Shown here: piece after piece, positions 32,876 to 43,265 of the stretch
Layout: every line of letters begins with the position of its first letter
Numbering within the stretch: position 1 is the first letter of the stretch
Made by a program: the position numbers and the translations under genes
From: Erythroxylum novogranatense
Lineage: Eukaryota; Streptophyta; Magnoliopsida; Malpighiales; Erythroxylaceae
Assembly (NCBI GenBank): GCA_029891385.1
Contig: CM057227.1
Span: forward strand, 62,683,567 to 62,747,566
Reading direction: 5' to 3'
DNA length: 64,000 bases
The notes under the pieces: generated by a model
The model's database searches: none
Seen by the model: the letters and a program-made list of their open reading frames with translations, nothing else
What the model was told of the DNA's origin: nothing

Positions 32876-33658
32876 CATCTTTATCTTGTCGGGCTTAGCC
32901 CGGGAGAAATCACGACGCCGCGTCCCCATCGAACAACGATCGAGCACTTGGGCACAATCTTGAATAACTAGAAAGAGTCTCATATTCATTATATACATGG
33001 TGATTGAATTGTTAAATTGTGTGACGATTCTTGAGCGTGTGATGCCATGATTTCTCAGTATATTGTGATGTAATCGTGAACTGCTAAGCTCTTGTAATAT
33101 TATTCACGTCATCGCATAATCGATATAGACTACTTACATTTCGTTATATAATACATTAATTGATATTATCGTGTAAATCTTTACGCAATTTAATTTATGT
33201 AATGCATGATTTAGTGAACCATCGATGATGGTTTCTCACCGAGTTCGCAAACTCACCCAAAATTGCAACCTATTTTTCAGAATTTGTTAGAGTAGACTCT
33301 AGCTCAAGATCTTCTTCTCCTATCGCTCATTTCTTTGGCGAGTGGCGATGATAACATGTGGTCGGTCACCGGGTTAGCTTTTGAGGATGACTTAGGATAG
33401 ATGCTTGTATCGGTTTCCTTTTGGTTTTGTTAGAGACCGATAGACTTGTCTATTCTCATTAGTGATGACCGTATGCAGTTATTATTTTGGGATTCAAATT
33501 CTTGATTTACATTATTGTGATCTTTATGGTTTTACTTATTGCGATGCCATGTGGATATTATTGGATAATGTTCTGGTAGTGCACCCTCATTGTGGGATAC
33601 GTGTCGGAGCGACCTTCGGGTTTCCCGATATGTACCCCTACGGTGAGGGGGTGCTACA

Positions 33659-34780
33659 ACGAGACTTTGAGGCTGTGTATCGATTATAGGCAGTTGAATC
33701 GAGTGACAGTCAAGAACAAATATCCACTACCTAGGATCGATGATTTGTTTGATCAGTTGCAGGGAGCTCAGGTGTTTACTAAGTTGGATATGAGATCTGG
33801 ATATTATCAGTTGAGGATAGCAGAGGCCGATGTGCCTAAAAGTGCTTTCAGGAGCAGGTATGGGCATTTCGAGTTCCTAGTGATGCCGTTCGGGTTGACT
33901 AATGCCCCGACAGCCTTCATGGCCTTGATGAATAAGGTCTTTCAAACCTACCTGGATTAGTTTGTGATAGTATTCATTGATGACATTCTAGTATATTCGA
34001 GGAGTAAGCAGGAGCATGCGGAGCATCTGAGGATTATTTTGCAGATTATGAGAGAGAGGTAGTTGTATGCCAAATTCACTAAATGTGAATTTTGGCTTGA
34101 TGAGATAGTATTTCTAGGGCACATTGTGTCTGGTGAGGGTATCAGGGTGGATCCTCACAAGATTGAGGCAGTGAGGAGTTGGGAGATCCCGAGGAATGTG
34201 TCTGAGGTTCGGAGTTTCCTCGGATTAGCAGGATATTACCGGAGGTTTGTCGAGGGGTTTTCAGTGATCTCAGCCCCTTTGACAAAACTTCTGAGGAAGA
34301 ATGTGGCCTTTGGATGGACTGATGAGTGTCAGAGAAGTTTTGAGGAGCTGAAACATCGGTTGACGACAGCACCGATGTTAGCTTTGCCATCGGGATCTGG
34401 AGGTTTTGAGGTTTTCAGTGATGCTTCGCAACAAGGACTGGGTTATGTTTTGATGCAGCGTGGTAGAGTGATAGCGTATGCCTCGAGACAGTTGAGGCCT
34501 CACGAGATGAATTACCCAGTTCATGACTTGGAGTTGGCTGCAGTTGTGTTTGCTTTGAAGATCTGGAGACATTATTTGTATGGGGAGACATTCTAGATCT
34601 TCACTGATCATAAAAGCTTGAGGTATCTATTGAGCCAGAGGGAGTTGAATTTGAGACAGAGGAGATGGATTGAGCTACTGAAGGATTATGACTGCACTAT
34701 TGAGTACCACCCAGGGAAGGCTAATGTGGTGGTAGATGCTTTGAGTAGGAGGTCTCATATCAGTGCAGCTCAGATTCAGA
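33659..34780 (+). pseudogene. Gypsy-A RT (palm) and RNase H
   Basis: It resumes at the duplicated ACGAG with [11 protein letters not shown], then [10 protein letters not shown] and an intact Phe-Ile-Asp-Asp catalytic box (33973-33984). RNase H starts at Phe-Glu-Val-Phe-Ser-Asp-Ala-Ser (near 34405-34430). TAG stops at 33958-33960, 34060-34062 and 34594-34596 each sit where Gln is conserved. All active-site residues I can check are kept; only nonsense changes break it. Confidence 0.92.
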
Positions 34781-36306
34781 TTGAGAAATTGCCTAGTTTG
34801 ATTCAGTTGAGAGCTCTAAATGTGCAGATGGATTTGGCTCAGGATGGAGCTCTGATAGCTACTCTGAGGCTTAGGTCGATGCTGCATGATCGGATCAGGA
34901 GAGTTCAGAATCAGGATCCAGGGTTGGTGAGATTGATTGATAGAGTACGATCTGGTTTGACTACAGATTTTGAGCTGAGAGATGGGACTTTGTGGTTGGG
35001 TCAGAGATTGTGTGTGCCAAATGTTGATGATCTAAGGCGAGAGATTCTAGAGGAGGCGCGTGTGGCTACCTATGCTATGCATCCTGGTGTTACCAAGATG
35101 TATCGTACTCTTAAGTTGCATTTCTGGTGGCCAGGCATGAAGAGGCAAGTAGCAGAGTTTGTTTCTCGGTGTTTGACGTGCCAGCAAGTTAAGGCTGAAC
35201 ACCAGGCCCCAGTTGGGAGATTGCAGTCGTTACCCATTCCGGAGTGGAAATGGGAGCGAATAACTATGGATTTCATTAAGGGGTTGCCTAGGACGTCGAG
35301 GCAGCATGATGCGATCTGGGTCATAGTGGACCGGTTGACCAAATCGGCTCACTTCTTGCCAGTGAGGGAGAGCAATACTCTCGATCAGTTGGCCCAGAAG
35401 TATGTGGCGGAGATTGTGCGACTGCATGGGGTCTCGGTATCGATAGTGTCAGATAGGGATCCCAGATTTACTTCGAGGTTCTGGAAGAGTTTGCAGTCGG
35501 CTATGGGTTCAAGGTTGAATTTTAGAGTGAGAGGACGATCAAGACTGTTGAGGATATGTTGAGAGCTTGTGTATTGGAGTTCAGAGGTGCGTGGGATCAG
35601 TATCTGGCTCTGATAGAGTTTGTTTACAATAATCAGTACCAGAGTAGTATAGAGATGGCACCATATGAGGCCTTATATGGGAGGTCGTGTAGATCACCTC
35701 TTTACTAGGATGAAGAGGGTGTGAGGATGCTCGAGGGTCCCGAGCTGATCCAGGACACAGTGGATAAGGTTAGATTGATTCGGAGTCGCATTAAGGCGGC
35801 TCAGGATAGACAGAAGAGTTATGTGGATCAACATCGGAGAGAGATGGAGTACAATGTAGGTGACAGAGTGTTCCTCCAAGTGTCACTTTGGAGAGGAGTG
35901 CTGAGATTTGGCCGTAAGGGCAAGTTGAGTCCTCGGTATATCGATCCGTATGAGATTACTGAGAGGATTGGACCGTTGGCCTATAGATTGGCATTGTCGA
36001 GTGAGATGTCCCAGTTGCACGATGTCTTTCATGTGAGTATGCTCCGGAGATATCGATCAGACCCGACTCATGTGATTCCGGCTCAGGAGATTGAGATAGC
36101 TAGTGATCTGAGTTATGTTGAGGAGCCGGTGCAGATTATCGGATCGCAGGTCAAGCAATTGAGGAGCAGGGTGATTCCATTAGTGAAAGTCCTATGGAAG
36201 AACCACTCATCAGAGGAGGCAACCTAGGAGACTGAGGAGCACATGAGGAGGCAGTACCCTCATCTGTTCGACCAATCAGGTATGAAATTTCGGGACAAAA
36301 TTTTTA
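34781..36306 (+). pseudogene. Gypsy-A integrase with C-terminal chromodomain-like tail
   Basis: The zinc-binding His/Cys region ([15 protein letters not shown] near 35170-35185) is followed by core Asp residues in Thr-Met-Asp-Phe-Ile-Lys-Gly-Leu-Pro and Val-Ser-Asp-Arg-Asp-Pro-Arg-Phe-Thr. Near 35520-35530 a small deletion removes the block before Ser-Glu-Arg-Thr-Ile-Lys and shifts frame; the catalytic Glu itself is present in the second frame. The C-terminal segment (35721-36227) ends in Val-Lys-Val-Leu-Trp-Lys-Asn-His, a chromodomain-like feature that in this lineage may steer integration. TAGs at 35706-35708 and 36225-36227 replace Trp. Confidence 0.88.
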
Positions 36307-36321
36307 TTAGGAGGGGAGAAT
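36307..36321 (+). other. Gypsy-A polypurine tract
   Basis: AGGAGGGGAGAAT directly precedes the 3' LTR, as expected for the plus-strand primer. The pol frame ends inside the LTR (TAG at 36324-36326). Confidence 0.9.
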
Positions 36322-37423
36322 TGTAGCATCCCGTTACCGATGTGATGGGCATATTGGTAATTGGGACAGGATAGGATTTTTACTGCATATATTCATTGAG
36401 TATTATTTTGGCCTTTGATTTTAGAGGAATATATCATTTTGCACATGCTTATGCGTAGTGACATGCATTTATGATTTTTTTCCGGCAATTAATTGTGATT
36501 ATGTTTTGAATTGTAAAATTGTGTGAGATATAATTTATTAGGAATTAAGGGATAATTTGAATTGAATTTTTGGGATTGAAAATTGAAATTTGAGTATAGG
36601 ATCATGTGTTTTATATTTTTTTAGGATTTATAGGAATTTTTTCAGAATTTTTAGAGTTTTGGGTTTGGACCGAAAAAATGTCTTAGAGACTGACGGATTA
36701 GATTCCGGTTTCGAAATTGATGGGAAAATGGCATGAAAAATTTAGATTTGTGAGTTTAGGAATTTCTATGATGAGCCATTGAAATTTAGATACTGAAATT
36801 AAATGAATTGAGGACTTAAGCCTTAAGAGTTATAGGTTGAAAATTAACCCTTATATTGTTCTAAGTTCAAATTCCTCCTTGTTTCACTTTGCAAAACCTA
36901 AGGCTTTTTCCCCTTCTCCTTCCTCTTCCTTCGACGATTTGATCCTTTTCCCTTGGAGAATCTTGCTTGTTCCCTTTCTTTGTGGTTGAAGCTCAGCTGG
37001 AAACCTTAGAGATGTTGATGTTTGGCTTGGTTTTGGAGGATCTCCATGGGTGTTAAAGTTTGAGAGATTTTCGGAGATTTTAGGGTTCACGGATTTGAGT
37101 TCCGATTTGGTAAGTTTAATGGTTAAATGTTGTTATTTGTTGTTGTTTGATGTATTAATGAGTTTAAATGCTAGAGATGTGGGTAGCTGAGTGTGTTTAA
37201 TGCTGGATTTTTAGAGTGAGAGTGGAGAAAAATCGATCGGAGAAGAAGACGTGGCCGCACATCACGACGTCTGGAAAAAGGCCACGCTGCGACGAGAAAA
37301 CGCGTGCTCACCGCGACGAGCCATGCGAGACGTCGCGGCGAGTGAATAAATGTTTCGCCACGACGTGGTTATTCGTGTGCATCGCGGCGAGGCGCCAGAA
37401 GGATGTTCGCCGCGGCGAGCGAC
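36322..37423 (+). repeat. Gypsy-A 3' LTR, first part
   Basis: It matches 24053-25145 closely, including the donor-like GGTAAGTTT (37109-37117) and the start of the palindrome cluster (37245-37423). It is interrupted at 37424 by a non-autonomous element; GCGAC (37419-37423) is the left target duplication. Confidence 0.92.
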
Positions 37424-38999
37424 TGATATGTGCTTAATTGTTGATATATTTAATCATTTGCACTTAACAATTATTGACATAAAAATGCCTAAGCTACTCA
37501 CTTTAATTCATGTTTAATTTCAGGTACAATTCGAGAGCAAAGAAATTAAAGTGAGACAAAAATACCCCACTTGAGACATTTTTCGAAGATTATTTCTCAT
37601 TTGCTTTCATGGAGTGGACAAAGAAAATTAAAAGATGACAATTGGAAGACAAAGAAGGAGAGAAATTTTAATGCAAGGAATTGAAAAAAAAGAAGTTTGG
37701 TGGCTGCGTTTCACGCAGCCACGCATGCGTTTCATGCATTACGCAGGCAACGCACAACGCATAATGCAGGCGTTGTGCGTTGTGCGTTGCGTTGTGCGTT
37801 AAACGCACCACGCACCTGCATTAAACGCAGGATGAAAACGCTGCGTGGAGAAGCAGCAAGGAGGGTTTTAACAATTCTGAGAGTTTAATTGTCTGGTCAC
37901 AGCAGCAGTGCCGTCAACAATGAGGGGAGAAGAATAAAACAGAGGGTTGGAGCGCAGGAGAGAGTGCGGCGCTGCAGTAGGCAAGCGTGGAAGGATATAA
38001 AGGAGGAGCAACATTAAATGGTCACATGCAAGCTACAGTCAAGGGAAGAAAACAATGAAAGCTGCGGCAGTGAGCATTTAATTAGGTGATCATTGGTTAG
38101 GGATAAAAAAATGGGACTGAAGTATTTTTACCGAAAAAGACTCATGAAGGGCTAAACATCCCGACGCCGGTTCGGAGGTAACATCGACGCCGACGACCTG
38201 GGTTAAGTATTTTTTTTATTAGTTTGTTGTTTCTTTCTCTCGTTAGGAATTGATTGTGTTATCCTGCTTTAATTGATTTGGGTATTATGTATGGATAATC
38301 GGATTTTCGTTATTATTCGGTTATTTGTGTATGAACCTATTGGGTTTTGTGATTCGATAATTTTAATGCATTCATTGAATTGCTAATTGCGAACCCATTG
38401 CTAGAATTTCAATTTAATCCGTAATTGTTATGTTGAAATTCATTTGTAGCGACTAATGATTCGTAATCATTAGGGATAACATGACCTAGGTTAAATGACC
38501 CAAGCTTATGTGGTTGTTGCCTTGATTAATCGGTTTTCCTAATTCGTAATGCTACTACCTAATTAAATCTAGAGATCGTATCCTAGGTTGTTAGGTGGTT
38601 AGGTTTAATCAACGATCGTATCTTGATTAAACAAAACCTAAGGGAAAACTCGGGTTAATTTTTAATCCACGATTAATAATTTCTAGGAGAGGTTAAAGAA
38701 CAACAAAGTAATAAAATATGCTTAGTCAGGGTGTAGGCTGAGATTGAACCGAAGAACCGGGTCCCTACCAAATTCCTACTTTTATCATTTTTGCATGTTT
38801 TCTTTAATTTGTTTTTATTAGTTAGTTTCATTTTTATTTTTGTTCTTTTAAAAATCCAAATCCCCCCTTTTAGTGTAAACACCGATTAATTTCTTTTCAT
38901 AAACTTTACACACACTCTCTGTGGGATCGACCTAAACTCGCCACTGCTACAGTAGTAGTCTAGTTAATTAATTTTGACTAGCATTACGACGCGCGGTCA
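37424..38999 (+). repeat. Element F 5' LTR
   Basis: It begins TGATATGTGCTTAATTG and ends GCGCGGTCA. Near 37700-37850 lies a dense cluster of ACGCA and TGCGT words. A CTGTGGGATCGACC stretch (about 38920-38933) lies near the end. It contains no convincing coding sequence. Confidence 0.92.
37700..37850. repeat. ACGCA/TGCGT palindrome cluster, F 5' LTR
   Basis: More than a dozen ACGCA or TGCGT words in 150 bp in both orientations, including the palindrome ACGCATGCGT. The other LTR of the same element (41965-42120) has a rearranged version, with words gained and lost. Confidence 0.82.
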
Positions 39000-39004
39000 A
39001 ATTT

Positions 39005-39022
39005 TGACGCCATTGCCGGGGA
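39005..39022 (+). other. Element F primer binding site (tRNA-Asp type)
   Basis: TGACGCCATTGCCGGGGA lies five bases after the LTR end and matches the tRNA-Asp-type primer site (TGGCGCCGTTGCCGGGGA) at 16 of 18 positions. Confidence 0.8.
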
Positions 39023-39146
39023 GTGTGGTGTTTTAGTTTTTGTTTGTGTTTTAATTGGTGTTTTGTATATATTTGTTCATGATTGATTTCTTTTCTGTTA
39101 TTTTGTGATCTTTTCAGTTTTTGTTTAAAAACAAAAAAAAATTGTT

Positions 39147-40050
39147 ATGGACGGAAGTAATTTCTTTTATAATTCATATTCTCACTCCTATAACAATGTT
39201 TGGACTGATCAACCTAACTTTTGTCATTACTTCCATGATTATCAGAATTACTTCCATGATAGTTTGCAGGACACACAACAATTCTCGTACAGACCAGAAG
39301 CTTCCTATCATGACTCCGGTACATCTCTGAAAAAGTTGAGTAATATGGTGCAAAAATTTCAGGAGAATACTTTACAATTTCAAGGATGGAGGGCAATTTC
39401 TAGAAGACACATATTCTATCGCCCAAGTTCCGAGAGCCATCATAATTCAGTGCATCTTTAGAAGAAATGGTTAACAAACTTTATCTTGACACTTTGCAAT
39501 TTCATCAGTTATCGGCGAAATGCACGAATTCGACAAGAGATAATAGTAGGGCAACAGAGGAGGGAAAACCTAATGGGTCAGATGGCAGCAAGCCTCGATC
39601 GCCTAGAAGCACAATGAGAAGAGGAGCAGTCGTATCAACCCGAGGTGTTCCCAATTGAAGTCTGTTCGAAAAATTTGCAAAGTGATAAGGAGCTTGCGAA
39701 TTTTGAGGTCAACCCTCAACGAATTGTTTGTGTCGAAGAAGTGGAGAAGGAGCTCGAAGCTGCAAAGGACATATCTTTTAGCTCGAAGGTAAGTACTGAG
39801 TCTATGATTATTTTTTAGACCAACTCTTTACCTTTACATTACAGATTGAAGGAGTTAAATGATGAAGAAAAAAGTGAAGAGACATTCGAAATATTTCCAG
39901 AATGTATAGACTCAGTTGGAATTGAAAAGCTGAGGATAGGGAAGATGGTGAAGGCGTCGAGTAAGGATGATGATCAACTAAGACCCTAACCGGAATTACC
40001 TCACGTGGAAGAGTCGCATGTAATTTCTGAAGATCGCAATTTTGTCACGT
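39147..40050 (+). pseudogene. Element F gag-like remnant
   Basis: Three consecutive broken reading segments: 39147-39461 (104 residues, aromatic- and Asn/Gln-rich start), 39467-39658, and about 39690-40050, which ends in a Lys-Leu-Asn/Glu-rich acidic stretch. This is the usual content of the interior of TR-GAG or LARD-type elements. No zinc knuckle is visible. Stops and frame changes separate the parts. It is followed by GGCGCTTCTTGGGAGG and CAACCCAA (40089-40111), a motif I recognise from other Athila-related interiors. I cannot assign a precise function. Confidence 0.55.
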
Positions 40051-40863
40051 GAGGAGAAAAAGGAGTCGAGCCAGCGACCCTAAACAAAGGCGCTTCTTGG
40101 GAGGCAACCCAAGGGAAGTAAATTTCTTTTCTTTCACATTTTCGCATTACTTTTTATTTGCTTGTGTGTTTTTTGAATTTGTTTGTGTTACTTGTTTTTA
40201 AGTTTTCAATCAAAATGAGAGAAAGAATAAAACAAATGAACCAAAAATTTTCTCATTTTCTATTGCTTCTAGGATTATATAATCATGACTGGAGTGTGGA
40301 TTAACTGGATAATTTTATAGCAACTTTAGCATGTACTTTTGCTCTTATGATTGGTCAATATGCATTATCTTTAGAAGAGTAGTGACTAATGGTAGACAAA
40401 GCCGGTGAGATTTTGAGTCGTATTTGACTGACACGTCTTTATCAGTCTCATTGCCTTTTGATAATGTGTGACTTTCATGATGTGTACATCTTGATTTTGC
40501 GTTGAATTTCTATTCGAGACCACATTTTTATCACATGCATTAACATGGATATGATTAGGCATTCTTTATTTTTCATAAGCTACATTGACCAAATGACCTA
40601 CCCTATTGACATGATTTTTCCCTTGATAAACCCCTTTGAGCTTTAACCTTTTTTTTTGTATAAACCACATTTTATGCTTTTAAACTTAACCAAATGTCCT
40701 ACCTAAGTTATAAAGTTAGTGGAACATTTGTGATTGTTGAGTTTGTGGATATACAAAATTCTAAGTGTGGCGGTGTATATATGTGAGGGTTGGTTATAAT
40801 ATTGAGAGATTATTTTGTCTTTTCATTGAAATTCCCATGTTGATGTAGTTTATTTTAATTTTT

Positions 40864-40960
40864 ACAAGGAACAGAAAAGAAAAGAAAAAAATGAAAAAAA
40901 AGAAGAAAAAAAAAGAAAAAGAAGAAAAAAAAAAGAAGAAAAAGAAAAAGGAATTATTGA
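40864..40960. repeat. GA/A-rich low-complexity tract
   Basis: About 95 bp of A-rich DNA with regular AAGAAAA and GAAAAAG words in the 3' untranslated part of element F. The rest of 40115-41670 is AT-rich with no open frame of note. Confidence 0.8.
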
Positions 40961-41670
40961 AAATAATTATCAAGGAAGAATAGCATATATGTTTAAAAGT
41001 GTTTATGATTTATGCATCTTCCTAGAGTTGTAATGATTGAGTTATTTGAGAATGTTGAATATGAGGTTGAGGTTTCTTTGAAAGGTTCACTCTTGTTATT
41101 TCATTGAGAAAAATTGTATGAGTGATTCCTTTGGATTGATTTGTGCTTTATGTGGTTTGTGTGTGAGAGCTGAATAAGATTGTGAAAGATAAATGTTGCA
41201 TTTATTATAGCTGACGGTACCCAGTTGTTAATGAGTATACTTTTGTTTCACTAGTTTTGATGGCTTTTATGCTACTTGACCCAAATATACCTCACCTTAC
41301 CCTTGCCCACATTACAACCTTTAAAAGTCCTTTGATTCATGATTCTGCACGTGAACATTAGTGGTGGAGAAATGAAATGATATGCAAAGTTATGGATTGT
41401 CATGTTCATGAATGGTATTGAGTGTACCCTTTGATATATTTTTGTTAAACACATTTTCCGAGTCTACCATTAGATTGCTCAGTTTTTGAAGATATTGAAT
41501 GTTGATTGATCATGAGTAAAAGCTTAGAATGTTGATCTCTTGCTATGATGTTTGAAAGTTATTCATCTTTGCTTATGATTATATTATCTTGGAATATATG
41601 GGAATTGAGTAAATGTTTTGGATCTTTGAGCTTAATTTGGAAATTTTGCTCGAGGACGATCAAAAGTTAA

Positions 41671-41683
41671 GTGTGGGGGTATT
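41671..41683 (+). other. Element F polypurine tract
   Basis: GTGTGGGGGTATT directly before the 3' LTR start at 41684, preceded by the CTCGAGGACGA motif often seen here in Athila-related elements. Confidence 0.85.
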
Positions 41684-43265
41684 TGATATGTGCTTAATTG
41701 TTGATATATTTAATCATTTGCACTTAACAATTATTGACATAAAAATGCCTAAGCTACTCACTTTAATTCATGTTTAATTTCAGGTACAATTCGAGAGCAA
41801 AGAAATTAAAGTGAGACAAAAATACCCCACTTGAGACATTTTTCGAAGATTATTTCTCGTTTGCTTTCATGGAGTGGACAAAGAAAATTAAAAGATGACA
41901 ATTGGAAGACAAAGAAGGAGAGAAATTTTAATGCAAGGAATTGAAAAAAAAAAGAAGTTTGGTGGCTGCGTGAATTTCATGCATTACGCAGGCAACGCAC
42001 AATGCCTGCGTTGCCAGCGCACAACGCATAACGCAGGTGTTATGCGTTATGCTCTGCGTTGTGCGTTAAACACACAACGCACCTGCGTTAAATGCAGGAT
42101 GAAAACGCTGCGTGGAGAAGCAGCAAGGAGGGTTTTAACAATTCTGAGAGTTTAATTGTCTGGTCACAGCAGCAGTGCCGTCAACAGTGAGGGGAGAAGA
42201 ATAAAACAGAGGGTTGGAGCGCAGGAGAGAGTGCGGCGCTGCAGTAGGCAAGTGTGGAAGGATATAAAGGAGGAGCAACATTAAATGGTCACATTCAAGC
42301 TACAGTCAAGGGAAGAAAATAGTGAAAACTGTGGCAGTGAGCATTTAATTAGGTGATCATTGGTTAGGGATAAAAAATGGGACTGAAGTATTTTTATCGG
42401 AAAAGACTCATGAAGGGCTAAACATCCCGACGCCGGTTCGGAGGTAACATCGACGCCGATGACCCGGGTTAAGTATTTTTTTATTAGTTTGTTATTTCTT
42501 TCTCTCGTTAGGAATTGATTGTCTTATCCTGCTTTAATTGATTTGGGTATTATGTATGGATAATCGGATTTTTGTTATTATTAAGTTATTTGTGTATGAA
42601 CCTATTGGGTTTTGTGATTCAATAATTTTAATGCATTCATTAAATTGCTAATTGCGAACCCATTGCTAGAATTTCAATTTAATCCGTAATTGTTATGTTG
42701 ACATTCATTTGTAGCGATTAATGATTCGTAATCATTAGGGATAACATGACTTAAGTTAAATGACTCGAGCTTATGTGGTTATTGCCTTGATTAATCGGTT
42801 TTCCTAATTCGTAATGCTACTACCTAATTAAATCTAGAGATCGTATCTTAGGTTGTTAGGTGGTTAGGTTTAATCAACGATCGTATCTTGATTAAACAAA
42901 ACCTAAGGGAAAACTCGGGTTAATTTTTAATCCACGATTAATAATTTCTATGAGAGGTTAAAGAACAACAAAGTAATAAAATATGCTTAGTCAGGGTGTA
43001 GGCTGAGATTGAACCGAAGAACCCAGTCCATACCAAATTCCCCACTTTTATCATTTTTGCATGTTTTCTTTAATTTGTTTTTATTAGTTAGTTTCATTTT
43101 TATTTTTGTTCTTTTAAAAATCCAAATCCCCCCTTTTAGTGTAAACACCGATTAATTTCTTTTCATAAACTTTACACACACTCTCTGTGGGATCGACCTA
43201 GACTCATCACTGCTACAGTAGTAGTCTAGTTAATTAATTTTAACTAGCGTTACGACGCGGGGTTA
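41684..43265 (+). repeat. Element F 3' LTR
   Basis: It matches 37424-38999 over its length with a few percent differences, mostly single bases, except in the ACGCA cluster (about 41965-42120) where block changes occur. It ends at GGTTA followed by the target duplication GCGAC. Confidence 0.92.

Larger units (their letters stand above)
28840..33658 (+). mobile_element. Solo T2 LTR in gypsy-A RT, itself containing a copia fragment
   Basis: It begins TGTAACATCCCGTTACTG and ends GGGGGTGCTACA, flanked by ACGAG at 28835-28839 and 33659-33663. Removing it restores a continuous RT frame. The same family lies on the minus strand at 9712-12134. LTR DNA is 28840 to about 30089 and 32876-33658; compared with the left copy, roughly 0.8 kb of the middle is missing at the copia junction. 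A TATATATATATATGTATA tract (about 29358-29376) precedes a CT-rich leader. Confidence 0.92.
37424..43265 (+). mobile_element. Non-autonomous LTR element (F) with tRNA-Asp-type primer site
   Basis: LTRs at 37424-38999 (1576 bp) and 41684-43265 (1582 bp) flank a 2.68-kb interior; GCGAC at 37419-37423 and 43266-43270 is the target duplication. The primer site TGACGCCATTGCCGGGGA (39005-39022) resembles the tRNA-Asp site typical of Athila-type gypsy elements, with two changes. A GTGTGGGGGTATT purine tract abuts the 3' LTR. The interior has only a broken gag-like region and no protease, RT or integrase, so it depended on another element. It resembles the published TR-GAG or LARD classes; this is inference. 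The 3' LTR ends GGTTA where the 5' LTR ends GGTCA. Confidence 0.9.

Noticed and set aside
40864..40960. A-rich tract as a possible poly(A) tail of a retrogene or LINE
   Set aside because: It is interrupted by regular G residues, lies inside element F between gag-like region and purine tract, and has no 5' gene or target duplication next to it.
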